Shown here in pieces: positions 43,439 through 52,080 of a stretch of 64,000 bases of DNA. The notes under the pieces are model-generated. The model was not told the origin of the DNA, did no database searches, and was given only the letters and a program-made list of their open reading frames with translations. The stretch is from JAJDOD01 sp039024895 (lineage in GTDB: Bacteria; Pseudomonadota; Alphaproteobacteria; Rhodobacterales; Rhodobacteraceae): contig JBCCPJ010000020.1 in NCBI GenBank assembly GCA_039024895.1, positions 1 to 64,000 on the forward strand, in the 5' to 3' direction. The position numbers and the translations under genes were made by a program. Numbering within the stretch: position 1 is the stretch's first letter; each line of letters begins with the position of its first letter.

Positions 43439-45416
43439 TTTGCTCCAATCGGACCAGCACTGCGCCATTCTCCACCTGCGCGCCGGGCGTTGCCATCACC
43501 TCCGCCACAATGCCCGCGCGGGGTGCGCGCAAGCTATGTTCCATTTTCATCGCTTCTAGCACCAAAAGCGGCGCGCCCTCTGCGACGGGATCGCCCGACG
43601 CGACCGAAACCTCCGTCACCACCCCCGGCATGGGCGCGCGCACCGCATTACCACCTATTGCCGCGCCTGTTTCCCGCGCCAAAGGATCGACCTTGGAAAA
43701 CTGCCACACGGTACCGTCTTCAAAAACGGTCACAGTGGTCGCGTCGGTAAATATGCCGAGGCGTGCCCGAACGGGATCTGAAAACAGAAAGCCGCCTTCG
43801 ATACGCGCGGCGCGGAAACGCGTGCCATCCACTTCGAACTGATCACCGCCGAGCAGCCGAACGTCGACATCGTGACGCGTCTCTCCCTGCATCAACGCAA
43901 CCCGATGATCCGCTGTGCCCCAAAGACGCCAACCGTTGGTCCTGTCCCACGGGTCTTTCACCGCACCAGGCTCTGCCAGCCCAAGCGCACCCAAGGCCGC
44001 CGCGTGCAGAGCCCGTCTGTCGCGCCCCTCATCCCGTGCCGTTAGCGCCGTAATATCACGCGAAATCAGGCCGGTATCCACATCGCCTCGCCCAAATCCC
44101 GGATGCGACGTAAGCGATTTCAGAAACCCGAGATTGGTTACCGTGCCCGCCACTTCGGTCTCGCCCAAAGCCCGGGACAATTGCCGCAGCGCCGTCATGC
44201 GATCCGGCCCGTGGGTGATGATCTTCGCGATCATCGGGTCGTAATGCGGGGTGATTTCATCGCCTGAAGTGACGCCCGCATCAATACGAACCGGGCCACG
44301 CTGAAATGTCACCCCCTTGGGAAAGCGCAGATGCGCCAGCCGCCCGGTGGCCGGCAAAAAACCGGCATCGGCATCCTCGGCATAGAGCCGCGCTTCGAAG
44401 GCGTGACCCTCGATGGAGAGTTCCGATTGTTGAAACGGCAAAGCCTCGCCCGCCGCCACGCGGAGTTGCATCGCCACAAGATCAAGCCCTGTGATTGCTT
44501 CCGTCACCGGATGCTCGACTTGCAACCGCGTGTTCATTTCCATGAACCAGAAGCCGTCCGTCCGCAGCGCGCCCGACCCATCGGCGATGAACTCGACCGT
44601 GCCCGCGCCGACATAACCGATGGCGCGGGCGGCCTCGACCGCTGCCGCCCCCATTGCGGTGCGCACGTCCGGCGTCATGCCCGGGGCAGGGGCTTCCTCG
44701 ATCACTTTTTGATGGCGGCGTTGGAGCGAGCAATCCCGCTCAAACAGGTGAACCACATTACCATGCTTATCTGCAAACACCTGGATTTCGATATGGCGGG
44801 GCGCGCTCACGAATTTCTCGATCAAGACGCCGGGATCGCCGAAACTGGCCTGCCCCTCGCGCTGCGCTGCTGCGAGAGCTTCCGCGAAACTGGCAGGGTC
44901 CTCCACTAGCCGCATGCCTTTGCCGCCGCCGCCCGCGCGCGCTTTGATAAGGACCGGGTAGCCGATCTGCGCTGCTTCCTCCGCCAGAAAAGCACCGGTT
45001 TGATCTGGCCCGTGATACCCCGGCACCACAGGCACCCCTGCGGTTTCCATCGCGGCCTTGGCGGCGTCTTTCAGCCCCATGGCGCGGATCGCCGCAGCGG
45101 GCGGCCCGACGAAGATCAGCCCTGCCGCCTCCACTTCTTCGACAAAGGCCGGGTTCTCTGACAGAAAGCCGTAGCCGGGGTGGATCGCCTCCGCCCCCGT
45201 CGCGCGGGCCGCCTCCAGAATGGCGTCGATGCAGAGATAACTCTCTGCGACGGGCGCCGGTCCAATCCGAACCGCCTTATCCGCCATCCCCACATGCACC
45301 GCGTTTGCATCCGCGTCGGAGTACACGGCAACAGTGCGTATCCCCATCGCGCGCGCCGTGGCAGTCACCCGACAGGCAATCTCGCCGCGATTGGCGACGA
45401 GAAGTGTGCCGATCAT
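43425..45416 (-). CDS. liuD: 3-Methylcrotonyl-CoA carboxylase, biotin-containing alpha subunit
   Basis: A 663-residue subunit. The biotin carboxylase domain is at 1-450 (LLVANRGEIACRV; KARAGGGGKGMRLV as ATP loop; EMNTRLQVEHPVTEAITG). The linker or BT domain is in the middle. The C-terminal biotinyl domain has VLEAMKMEH with the biotinylated Lys near 624. It carboxylates 3-methylcrotonyl-CoA together with the beta subunit. ATG 45416 overlaps the stop of the embedded unknown gene by four bases (ATGA). The leucine role rather than propionyl- or acetyl-CoA carboxylation is set by the neighbours. Confidence 0.95.
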   Translation of the reverse strand: MIGTLLVANRGEIACRVTATARAMGIRTVAVYSDADANAVHVGMADKAVRIGPAPVAESYLCIDAILEAARATGAEAIHPGYGFLSENPAFVEEVEAAGLIFVGPPAAAIRAMGLKDAAKAAMETAGVPVVPGYHGPDQTGAFLAEEAAQIGYPVLIKARAGGGGKGMRLVEDPASFAEALAAAQREGQASFGDPGVLIEKFVSAPRHIEIQVFADKHGNVVHLFERDCSLQRRHQKVIEEAPAPGMTPDVRTAMGAAAVEAARAIGYVGAGTVEFIADGSGALRTDGFWFMEMNTRLQVEHPVTEAITGLDLVAMQLRVAAGEALPFQQSELSIEGHAFEARLYAEDADAGFLPATGRLAHLRFPKGVTFQRGPVRIDAGVTSGDEITPHYDPMIAKIITHGPDRMTALRQLSRALGETEVAGTVTNLGFLKSLTSHPGFGRGDVDTGLISRDITALTARDEGRDRRALHAAALGALGLAEPGAVKDPWDRTNGWRLWGTADHRVALMQGETRHDVDVRLLGGDQFEVDGTRFRAARIEGGFLFSDPVRARLGIFTDATTVTVFEDGTVWQFSKVDPLARETGAAIGGNAVRAPMPGVVTEVSVASGDPVAEGAPLLVLEAMKMEHSLRAPRAGIVAEVMATPGAQVENGAVLVRLEQNDDG

Positions 45417-46087
45417 CCCCACCATGATCCGCTCTCACGGTCGTGCAAATGTTGGCGCACATGGGCGGGCAGGGGCCAGGCTTCCCGATCCAGACCGCTG
45501 ATCTTCCCTAAGGGGCCGTCGCGATATGCATGGTCATAGAGCTCAGGGTGCAACGTCACTTCTATGCGCTCCAAGGCCGTCTCAACCTTGCGTTTGGTCG
45601 ATGCGATTTCCTCCTGAAGCTTGGCCTCTTCCGTTTTGCCTTTGAGCAGTTTCGGCATCTGCAAACCGCCAAACACGCTTTTTCCGAGCGAAAGGGCGGT
45701 GGCGAGCACAAGGTTCGCGACGATCTCGCCGATCAGATCGAACGGCATAAAGATCGACGCATTCCAGTTCAGCCACCCGCGTTTGCCTTTTTTGTCGCCG
45801 AGGGCCGCCCGCAACCGGTCGAACTCATGGGCAAACACGGCGCGAAACTCCTGCGCAAAGATGCTGCGGCTGAAATCATCCCGCCCGGCAAAGACGCGTA
45901 AAGCGGGCCGCACAAACCAGCCCTGGTTGGATTTTTCGGCGAACTCCTCGAAGTCGAAGAGAAAGAAGTAATCCTCCGGGTCACGACTGTTATGGACCAT
46001 ATAGACTGCGATTTCGGCCTCTTTTGTCAGCGTGGGCAAGCTTAGTTCGGGCACTTGGCCAAAAAACTTCTTGGGATCCATCATCGC
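45413..46087 (-). CDS. Unknown protein encoded between the two carboxylase subunits
   Basis: A 224-residue protein starting MMDPKKFFGQVPELSLPTLT at ATG 46087 (or 46084), seven bases behind liuB. Residues about 30-70 (MVHNSRDPEDYFFLFDFEEF) are acidic and aromatic. A hydrophobic stretch at about 122-150 (FMPFDLIGEIVANLVLATAL) could be a membrane or buried helix. A charged coiled-coil-like helix follows (KLLKGKTEEAKLQEEIASTK). No catalytic motif is recognised. It is translationally coupled to liuD. Similar embedded genes occur, to my knowledge, in related roseobacters, so it is probably real and linked to the carboxylase. Confidence 0.7.
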   Translation of the reverse strand, partial: AMMDPKKFFGQVPELSLPTLTKEAEIAVYMVHNSRDPEDYFFLFDFEEFAEKSNQGWFVRPALRVFAGRDDFSRSIFAQEFRAVFAHEFDRLRAALGDKKGKRGWLNWNASIFMPFDLIGEIVANLVLATALSLGKSVFGGLQMPKLLKGKTEEAKLQEEIASTKRKVETALERIEVTLHPELYDHAYRDGPLGKISGLDREAWPLPAHVRQHLHDRESGSWWG

Positions 46088-46094
46088 CGCCCCA

Positions 46095-47702
46095 TCACAT
46101 CCGAAAGACGCCGAAACGCGTATCTTCAATCGGTGCGTTCAGCGCTGCCGACAAGGACAGGCCCAAAACATCACGCGTCTTTTCCGGCGCGATGATCCCG
46201 TCGTCCCAAAGCCGTGCGCTGGCGTAAAGAGGATGGGATTGCTCTTCAAACATTGCGAGCGTCGGTGCCTTGAAGGCGGCCTCTTCACGCGATGTCCAAG
46301 ACCCACCCTTGCGCTCGATGCTGTCGCGCTTGACGGTAGCCAAGACACCCGCCGCCTGCTCTCCGCCCATGACCGAAATCCGGCTATTGGGCCAGGTCCA
46401 GAGAAAGCGCGGCGAGTAGGCCCGTCCGCACATGCCGTAATTGCCCGCGCCGAAGGAGCCGCCCACCAGCACCGTCACTTTAGGCACGGCAGAGGTCGCG
46501 ACAGCCGTCACCAGCTTCGCGCCATCCTTCGCGATACCGCCCGCCTCGTAGTCGCGCCCCACCATAAAGCCGGTAATGTTCTGCAAAAAGACGAGGGGAA
46601 TCTTGCGCTGCGAACAAAGCTCGACAAAATGCGCGCCCTTCACAGCGCTCTCTGAAAACAGCACGCCGTTATTGGCGATAATACCCACCGGGATACCCCA
46701 GATATGCGCAAAGCCCGTGACCAACGTCTCTCCATAGCGCGCCTTGAACTCGTCAAAGCGCGAGCCATCGACGACGCGCGTAATCACTTCGCGGATATCG
46801 TAGGGCGTGCGCAAATCGGTCGGTACGACGCCCGCGATCTCCGCCGGATCGTAATGGGGCTCTTCAACGGCGGCGCGCTGAACCGGGTCCGGTGTGCGCC
46901 GGGCGACCGATGCGACCGCTTGCCGGGCAAGCGCGAGCGCGTGGGTGTCATCCTCGGCCAGATAATCCGCCACGCCCGAGAGCCGCGTGTGAACGTCCCC
47001 GCCGCCCAGGTCCTCCGCACTGACCACCTCCCCGGTGGCGGCCTTCACAAGGGGTGGACCCGCAAGAAAGATCGTCCCTTGCGACTTCACGATGATGGTC
47101 ACGTCGGACATGGCAGGCACGTAGGCACCACCCGCTGTGCACGACCCCATCACCACGGCAATCTGCGCGATACCCTTTGCGCTCATTTGCGCCTGATTGT
47201 AAAAGATGCGCCCGAAATGGTCCCGATCCGGGAAGACTTCATCCTGGTTGGGCAGGTTCGCGCCGCCACTATCGACGAGATAGACGCAAGGTAAGCGGTT
47301 CGCCTCCGCAATCTCCTGCGCGCGCAGGTGCTTTTTGACCGAAAGCGGGAAATAGGTGCCCCCCTTCACGGTCGCATCATTGCAAACCACCATCACCTCG
47401 CGCCCCGCCACGCGGCCCACACCGGCGATAACACCCGCCGATGGCGCAGCACCGTCATATTGCCCATGGGCCGCGAAATGCCCGATTTCCAAGAAGGGCG
47501 TCCCGGGGTCCAGAAGCCCCGCAACCCGGTCACGAGGCAACAGCTTCCCGCGCTGAAGATGCCGTTCCTGCGCCGCTTCGCCGCCCCCGTTTCTGATCTC
47601 CAAAGAGACGCTGTCGATCTGCTCCATCAAAGCACGATGTGCCGCCTGGTTGGTCAGAAACGCCTCTGACGTGGGTGACAGATTTGAGATCAGCTTGGCC
47701 AT
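46095..47702 (-). CDS. liuB: 3-Methylcrotonyl-CoA carboxylase, beta subunit
   Basis: A 535-residue carboxyltransferase subunit. Signatures: GKLLPRDRVAGLLDPGTPFL near 51-70, ARVMGSCTAGGAYVPAMSDV-like VMGSCTAGGAYVPAMSDVT near 179-197, GTIFLAGPPLVKAATGE and the second half NNGVLFSESAVKGAHFVELC and GGSFGAGNYGMCGRAYSP. It transfers the carboxyl group from biotin to 3-methylcrotonyl-CoA. First gene of the operon, about 40 bases behind a perfect palindrome. The isovaleryl-CoA dehydrogenase that usually precedes it is absent from this window. Confidence 0.95.
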   Translation of the reverse strand: MAKLISNLSPTSEAFLTNQAAHRALMEQIDSVSLEIRNGGGEAAQERHLQRGKLLPRDRVAGLLDPGTPFLEIGHFAAHGQYDGAAPSAGVIAGVGRVAGREVMVVCNDATVKGGTYFPLSVKKHLRAQEIAEANRLPCVYLVDSGGANLPNQDEVFPDRDHFGRIFYNQAQMSAKGIAQIAVVMGSCTAGGAYVPAMSDVTIIVKSQGTIFLAGPPLVKAATGEVVSAEDLGGGDVHTRLSGVADYLAEDDTHALALARQAVASVARRTPDPVQRAAVEEPHYDPAEIAGVVPTDLRTPYDIREVITRVVDGSRFDEFKARYGETLVTGFAHIWGIPVGIIANNGVLFSESAVKGAHFVELCSQRKIPLVFLQNITGFMVGRDYEAGGIAKDGAKLVTAVATSAVPKVTVLVGGSFGAGNYGMCGRAYSPRFLWTWPNSRISVMGGEQAAGVLATVKRDSIERKGGSWTSREEAAFKAPTLAMFEEQSHPLYASARLWDDGIIAPEKTRDVLGLSLSAALNAPIEDTRFGVFRM

Positions 47703-47740
47703 GGGCGCTTTCAGAACAGTCGTTGTACGCAGTAGTTTAG

Positions 47741-47754
47741 TGAACGATCGTTCA
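47741..47754. promoter_or_regulatory. Perfect 14-bp palindrome upstream of liuB (candidate TetR-type operator)
   Basis: TGAACGATCGTTCA is a perfect palindrome 38 bases before the liuB start, preceded by an AT-containing stretch. The size and form suit TetR-family operators; leucine-degradation operons in proteobacteria are often controlled by MerR- or TetR-type regulators. No regulator gene lies nearby. The rest of 47755-48024 holds no gene that I can support. Confidence 0.5.
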
Positions 47755-48024
47755 TAAGATCAAGATTAAAACACCGAGCTATCCGCTGCCACGCAACGCC
47801 GCAGCACAGCTTTCACCGCCAAATCGTAGCCTGAAAGTCATATCATCGCCGTTTCCAAGCCATCGACGCCGCATCAAAGTTGATCCGCGAGCACGGCAAT
47901 GTTATCGCTATCGTAATCCTGTTAGAGACCGCGACATATCGGCGATTTCCGACACCTCTGCTGGACCCCACGGCCCTTTCAGCCTAGGTCCAAATCCGTA
48001 ACGAAACGAGGATATGAAGGTCCA

Positions 48025-49593
48025 ATGACCCAACTGGCACCCGACTATGATCTGTTCATTATCGGCGGCGGCATCAACGGATGCGGCATCGCGCGCGACG
48101 CGGCAGGCCGGGGTCTCAAGGTCGGTTTGGCGGAGATGAACGATCTCGCATCCGCCACCTCCAGCGCCTCTACCAAGCTCTTCCATGGTGGCTTGCGCTA
48201 TCTGGAGTTTTTCGAATTCAGACTGGTCAAGGAAGCGCTTGAGGAACGTGAAACACTACTTAAGGCAATGCCCCACATTTCCTGGCCAATGCGGTTCGTG
48301 CTGCCCTACCACCCGGATATGCGCTTTGACAGCAGCACGCCCACATCCCGGCTTCTGTCGACGGTCATGCCTTGGATGAAGGGGCGGCGGCCGGCGTGGC
48401 TGATCCGACTGGGTCTGTTCCTTTACGACAATCTAGGCGGGCGCAAAATTCTCCCCGGCACCCAGAAACTCGACCTTAGGAACAGCGCTGAGGGTGTGCC
48501 GATCCACGACCGATTTGAGAAGGCCTATGAATATTCCGATTGCTGGGTCGAAGATAGCCGCCTGGTCGTGTTGAACGCCCGCGACGCCGAAGCACGGGGC
48601 GCCAGCGTTATGACCCGTACCCGTGTGCTGCGCGCCGCGCGCGACGGCAGTCACTGGGTCATCACGCTTCAAGACACAAACGGCCAGCGCGACATTACCG
48701 CCAAGATGCTCGTCAACGCAGGCGGCCCCTGGGTGGGTGACATCATCCGCCAAACCGTCCATTCGAACTCAAGTGAAGGCGTCCGGCTCGTGCGCGGCAG
48801 CCATATCGTCACAAAGAAGCTCTACGATCACGACAAGTGCTATTTCTTCCAGGGCACCGACGGACGGATCATCTTTTCCATCCCTTACGAAACGGATTTT
48901 ACACTGATCGGTACCACAGATCAGGAGCACGCAGACCCGTCGGAGAAACCGGTCTGCACCCCCGAAGAACAGGCCTATCTGACCGATTTCGCCTCGCAAT
49001 ACTTCAAAACGGACATCACGCAGGACGATATCGTCTGGACCTATTCCGGCGTACGGCCGCTCTATGACGATGGGGCAAAATCAGCCACAGCGGCAACGCG
49101 GGAATACGTGCTGAAAGTGGACGGCGAAGAGGCACCGCTCCTCAATGTATTCGGCGGTAAAATCACCACCTACCGACGACTTGCCGAAGCAGCGCTCGAA
49201 AAGATCACGCCCTTCTTTCCAGAAGCGACGGGGCCGTGGACGGCGGGCGTGGCACTGCCGGGCGGTGACTTTGCCGTCAATGGGTTAGAGGCGCTGGTGA
49301 ACGGCTTGAAGGCCGATTACCCGTTCCTCACTGATTTCTGGGCGCGGCGGTTGGTCCGCGCCTATGGCACAGAGGCGCGGGATATCCTGGTAAACGCCGA
49401 GACGGCGGAAGATTTGGGCGAAAACTTTGGCGCGACGATCACCGCAAAGGAACTCGACCGTGCCATGGAAGTTGAATGGGTGCGCTCCGCCGATGACTTC
49501 GTCTGGCGCCGTACCAAACTCGGCTTGCGGCTCAGCGCCGCGCAGATCGCCCGGATCGACAGCTACATTACCGGACAGCGCCAGGCCGCCTAA
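48025..49593 (+). CDS. glpD: Glycerol-3-phosphate dehydrogenase (FAD-dependent, aerobic)
   Basis: A 522-residue membrane-associated flavoenzyme oxidising glycerol 3-phosphate to dihydroxyacetone phosphate and passing electrons to quinone. The FAD motif DLFIIGGGINGCGIARDAAG is at residues 9-28. The family signature STKLFHGGLRYLEFFEFRLV is at about 51-70, and GGKITTYRRLAEAALE near 379-394. The C-terminal helical domain follows. ATG 48025 is preceded by GAAGG. The gene stands alone; no glpF, glpK or glpR lies next to it. Confidence 0.96.
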   Translation: MTQLAPDYDLFIIGGGINGCGIARDAAGRGLKVGLAEMNDLASATSSASTKLFHGGLRYLEFFEFRLVKEALEERETLLKAMPHISWPMRFVLPYHPDMRFDSSTPTSRLLSTVMPWMKGRRPAWLIRLGLFLYDNLGGRKILPGTQKLDLRNSAEGVPIHDRFEKAYEYSDCWVEDSRLVVLNARDAEARGASVMTRTRVLRAARDGSHWVITLQDTNGQRDITAKMLVNAGGPWVGDIIRQTVHSNSSEGVRLVRGSHIVTKKLYDHDKCYFFQGTDGRIIFSIPYETDFTLIGTTDQEHADPSEKPVCTPEEQAYLTDFASQYFKTDITQDDIVWTYSGVRPLYDDGAKSATAATREYVLKVDGEEAPLLNVFGGKITTYRRLAEAALEKITPFFPEATGPWTAGVALPGGDFAVNGLEALVNGLKADYPFLTDFWARRLVRAYGTEARDILVNAETAEDLGENFGATITAKELDRAMEVEWVRSADDFVWRRTKLGLRLSAAQIARIDSYITGQRQAA

Positions 49594-49770
49594 CTGACGC
49601 CCCAAGCGCGGTGCAACCGGACCAGCGGGCTCGAAAAGGCCAACGTCGCCAGGTTTGGAAAAGGCGGGCTTTTGAATTGACGACAAAGCCAGCCTGGTAT
49701 CCCGTTCTTCCCCTTGGAACCCTTCGCACCCTCGCTTACACCCGAAACGAATGCAAAGGAGAACGGGCTT

Positions 49771-50913
49771 ATGGGCACCATTGGCGTCTTCACCGGCAGC
49801 CGGTCGGAATACGGGCTCCTGGTTCCTGTTATGCAAGCCATCGACGTGCATCCCGACCTCACGCTCGCCGTCATCTCCGCTGACCCGGAGACCTTGGCCG
49901 CCGAATTCCCCGTTGCCGCCCACGCTCCGATCAGACGACATGACGAAACCCCATCCTCGACCCCGCGCGCCATTGGGCAAGGGGTGCTTGATCTCACAGC
50001 GGTGTTCGACCGCTATCCCCTCGACGCGCTTGTGATCTATGGCGACCGTTTCGAAGCCTTCGCCGCGATGATTGCCGCCACACAACGGGGCCTGCCCACG
50101 GCACATATAGAAGGGGGTGATCTGACCCAAGGCGGCACGCTCGATGATGTCGTGCGCCACGCCATGTCCAAACTCGCCCATCTGCACTTCCCCACGAACG
50201 CCGCTGCCGCAGAGCGCCTCCGCGCCATGGGCGAAGAAAACTGGCGCATCACGACCGCCGGTTTTCCCCCGATAGATCTAATAAATGCGGGTGATTACGC
50301 CCCAGCGGAAGAAGTGGCAGAAACCCTTGGCATCGACCCGTCCGCGCCACTCATCCTGTTCACCCAACACCCGATCAGCACCGATCCCGATGCCGCAGCA
50401 GCGGATATCGCCCAATGCATGGCAGCCCTCACCGCGCTTGCGGGTGAGGCACAAATCGTCCTGACGCACCCCAACGGAGATGTCGGCTCAGATGTCATCA
50501 TCGCCGCCCTCGAAGCGTTCCACAGCACGTTTCCCCAAACGGTTCTGCGGCCGACATTGGGGCGCCGCCTCTATCACGGAATGCTGAACATCTGCGGGAC
50601 AGGGCAGGGGGTTTGCGTCGGCAACTCCTCCTCTGGTCTGAAGGAAACCCCGGCGTTTCATTGCCCGGCGGTGGATATTGGCCCGCGCCAAAGTGGGCGG
50701 CTCCGGGGCGAGAACGTTCTGCCCGTCGAAAGCGACGCCGCCGCTATCGAAGCGGCGATCCGCTCGGCCCTTTTCGATCCTGCGCTCAGGGACAAGTTGC
50801 GCCGCGCGGCGAACCCATACGGCCAAGGCAACGCTGGCCCCACCATCGCGCGTATTCTTGGCGAGACCGACCTTGCCGAACCAAAACTCATCCAGAAACA
50901 AACGCTGCTCTAA
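49771..50913 (+). CDS. UDP-N-acetylglucosamine 2-epimerase (hydrolysing, NeuC type)
   Basis: A 380-residue GT-B fold enzyme. The start MGTIGVFTGSRSEYGLLVPV is characteristic of NeuC/LegG type enzymes (TGSRSEYGLL). AHIEGGDLTQGGTLDDVVRH at about 110-129 and CVGNSSSGLKETPAF near 288-302 carry catalytic and binding residues. It converts UDP-GlcNAc (or a bacillosamine derivative) to a ManNAc-type sugar for sialic-acid-like nonulosonic acids. No neuB or neuA is adjacent. ATG 49771 follows AAAGGAGAA. Confidence 0.85.
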   Translation: MGTIGVFTGSRSEYGLLVPVMQAIDVHPDLTLAVISADPETLAAEFPVAAHAPIRRHDETPSSTPRAIGQGVLDLTAVFDRYPLDALVIYGDRFEAFAAMIAATQRGLPTAHIEGGDLTQGGTLDDVVRHAMSKLAHLHFPTNAAAAERLRAMGEENWRITTAGFPPIDLINAGDYAPAEEVAETLGIDPSAPLILFTQHPISTDPDAAAADIAQCMAALTALAGEAQIVLTHPNGDVGSDVIIAALEAFHSTFPQTVLRPTLGRRLYHGMLNICGTGQGVCVGNSSSGLKETPAFHCPAVDIGPRQSGRLRGENVLPVESDAAAIEAAIRSALFDPALRDKLRRAANPYGQGNAGPTIARILGETDLAEPKLIQKQTLL

Positions 50914-50927
50914 AAAACAACCGCCCC

Positions 50928-50984
50928 CTTCTTCTGTCTGATAAATACTCCGGGGTGAGGCCGCAGGCCGAGGGGCAGCGCCCC
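50928..50984 (-). repeat. Dispersed GC-rich intergenic repeat, copy C
   Basis: On the minus strand: GGGGC-GCT-GCCCC (50972-50984), GGCC-TGC-GGCC, CACCCCGGAGTATTTATCAGAC and AGAAGAAG. It starts directly after the TAA of the gene ending at 50985. It is more diverged than A, B and D, with TATTTATCAGACAGAAG in place of TATTTTCGGACAGGTG. Confidence 0.65.
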
Positions 50985-51884
50985 TTAATCATCGACCTCC
51001 AAACCGTTGGCGCGCGCAACGAAATCTGCCAACATCGGTACATAGCGCTCCCCCTCGCCCGCCGCCTCCATCGCGGCATAGGCGTTTTTCACCACAGACT
51101 GCATCGGGTTCACCGCCCCCACGGACACTGCCAGATTGGCCAGATAAGCCATGTCCTTATGAGCATTCGAAATCGCAAAGCGATGGGCGTTCTCATCCTG
51201 CTCAAGCGTCCATTTCATGAAGGTCTCGTAAAACCCGTTTGAAAGACGTCCGGGCCGGATCACGCTGTCGAACTGTTCTGCCGATAATCCAGATTTTCGC
51301 GCCAGGGCCAGGGCCTCCGCATAGAGCACGCCGTAGCCCATGCCGAGGAAATTGTTGATCAACTTCATCTTGTGCCCGAGACCAGTCTCCCCAAGATGAA
51401 CGATTACTCCGGCCCATGTTTCGATCACAGGCTTGATGCGGTTGAATACCTCCGGTGCCGCGCCAACCATCGCATCGAGCGTCCCCGCCCAGGCTTCTTT
51501 CGGTGTCCGAGAAAGCGGTGCATCGGCCAGATGCCCGCCTGCTGCTGTTATCTCACCGGCCAAGACTAGGGTTGAAACCGGATCGGAGGTTGAGCAATCG
51601 ACAATGACGCCACCGGGTTGCAAGCCAGCAAGAAGACCGTCCGGCGCACGGATCAACCCCTCCACCTCCCGCGAGCCGGTCACGCAGAGGAAGATGATCT
51701 CACACGTCTCGGCCATCTCCTCGGGCGAGGTCACCTCGACCGCGCCGCGCCCGATCAGATCCTCCACTGCCTCCCGCTTTCGGTGCGCCATCACCGTGAG
51801 GGGGTAGCCCGCTTCGACAATGTTCTTCGCCATACCATGGCCCATCAAACCAAGCCCAATAAAACCGATCGCCGGTGTGCCCAT
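50985..51884 (-). CDS. NAD(P)-dependent beta-hydroxyacid dehydrogenase
   Basis: A 299-residue member of the 3-hydroxyisobutyrate dehydrogenase family. The Rossmann motif is IGFIGLGLMGHGMAKNI at about 5-21. The substrate motif DAPLSRTPKEAWAGTL is near 120-135. The catalytic Lys lies in GLGHKMKLINNFLGMGYGVL near 168-187. ATG 51884 follows GGGAGGACAAG. Substrates in the family include 3-hydroxyisobutyrate, tartronate semialdehyde and glyoxylate. It is paralogous to the gene at 59275. Confidence 0.88.
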   Translation of the reverse strand: MGTPAIGFIGLGLMGHGMAKNIVEAGYPLTVMAHRKREAVEDLIGRGAVEVTSPEEMAETCEIIFLCVTGSREVEGLIRAPDGLLAGLQPGGVIVDCSTSDPVSTLVLAGEITAAGGHLADAPLSRTPKEAWAGTLDAMVGAAPEVFNRIKPVIETWAGVIVHLGETGLGHKMKLINNFLGMGYGVLYAEALALARKSGLSAEQFDSVIRPGRLSNGFYETFMKWTLEQDENAHRFAISNAHKDMAYLANLAVSVGAVNPMQSVVKNAYAAMEAAGEGERYVPMLADFVARANGLEVDD

Positions 51885-52080
51885 CTCTTGTCCTCCCAAT
51901 TTGCCCACACTCTACGGCGGGCGGATGGAAAGGAAAGGTCGGGTTTGCGGTCACGGCTTTCCGTTAGGGCAGGGCGAAAAGCTTGCCTTAGCCAAATATT
52001 TGGCTCGCCCAAAGGTTCACTTGGCAATATGCTCAATGGCATCTTGTAATTGCCATAAGCAACTGTGCTCTGACGTGTGG

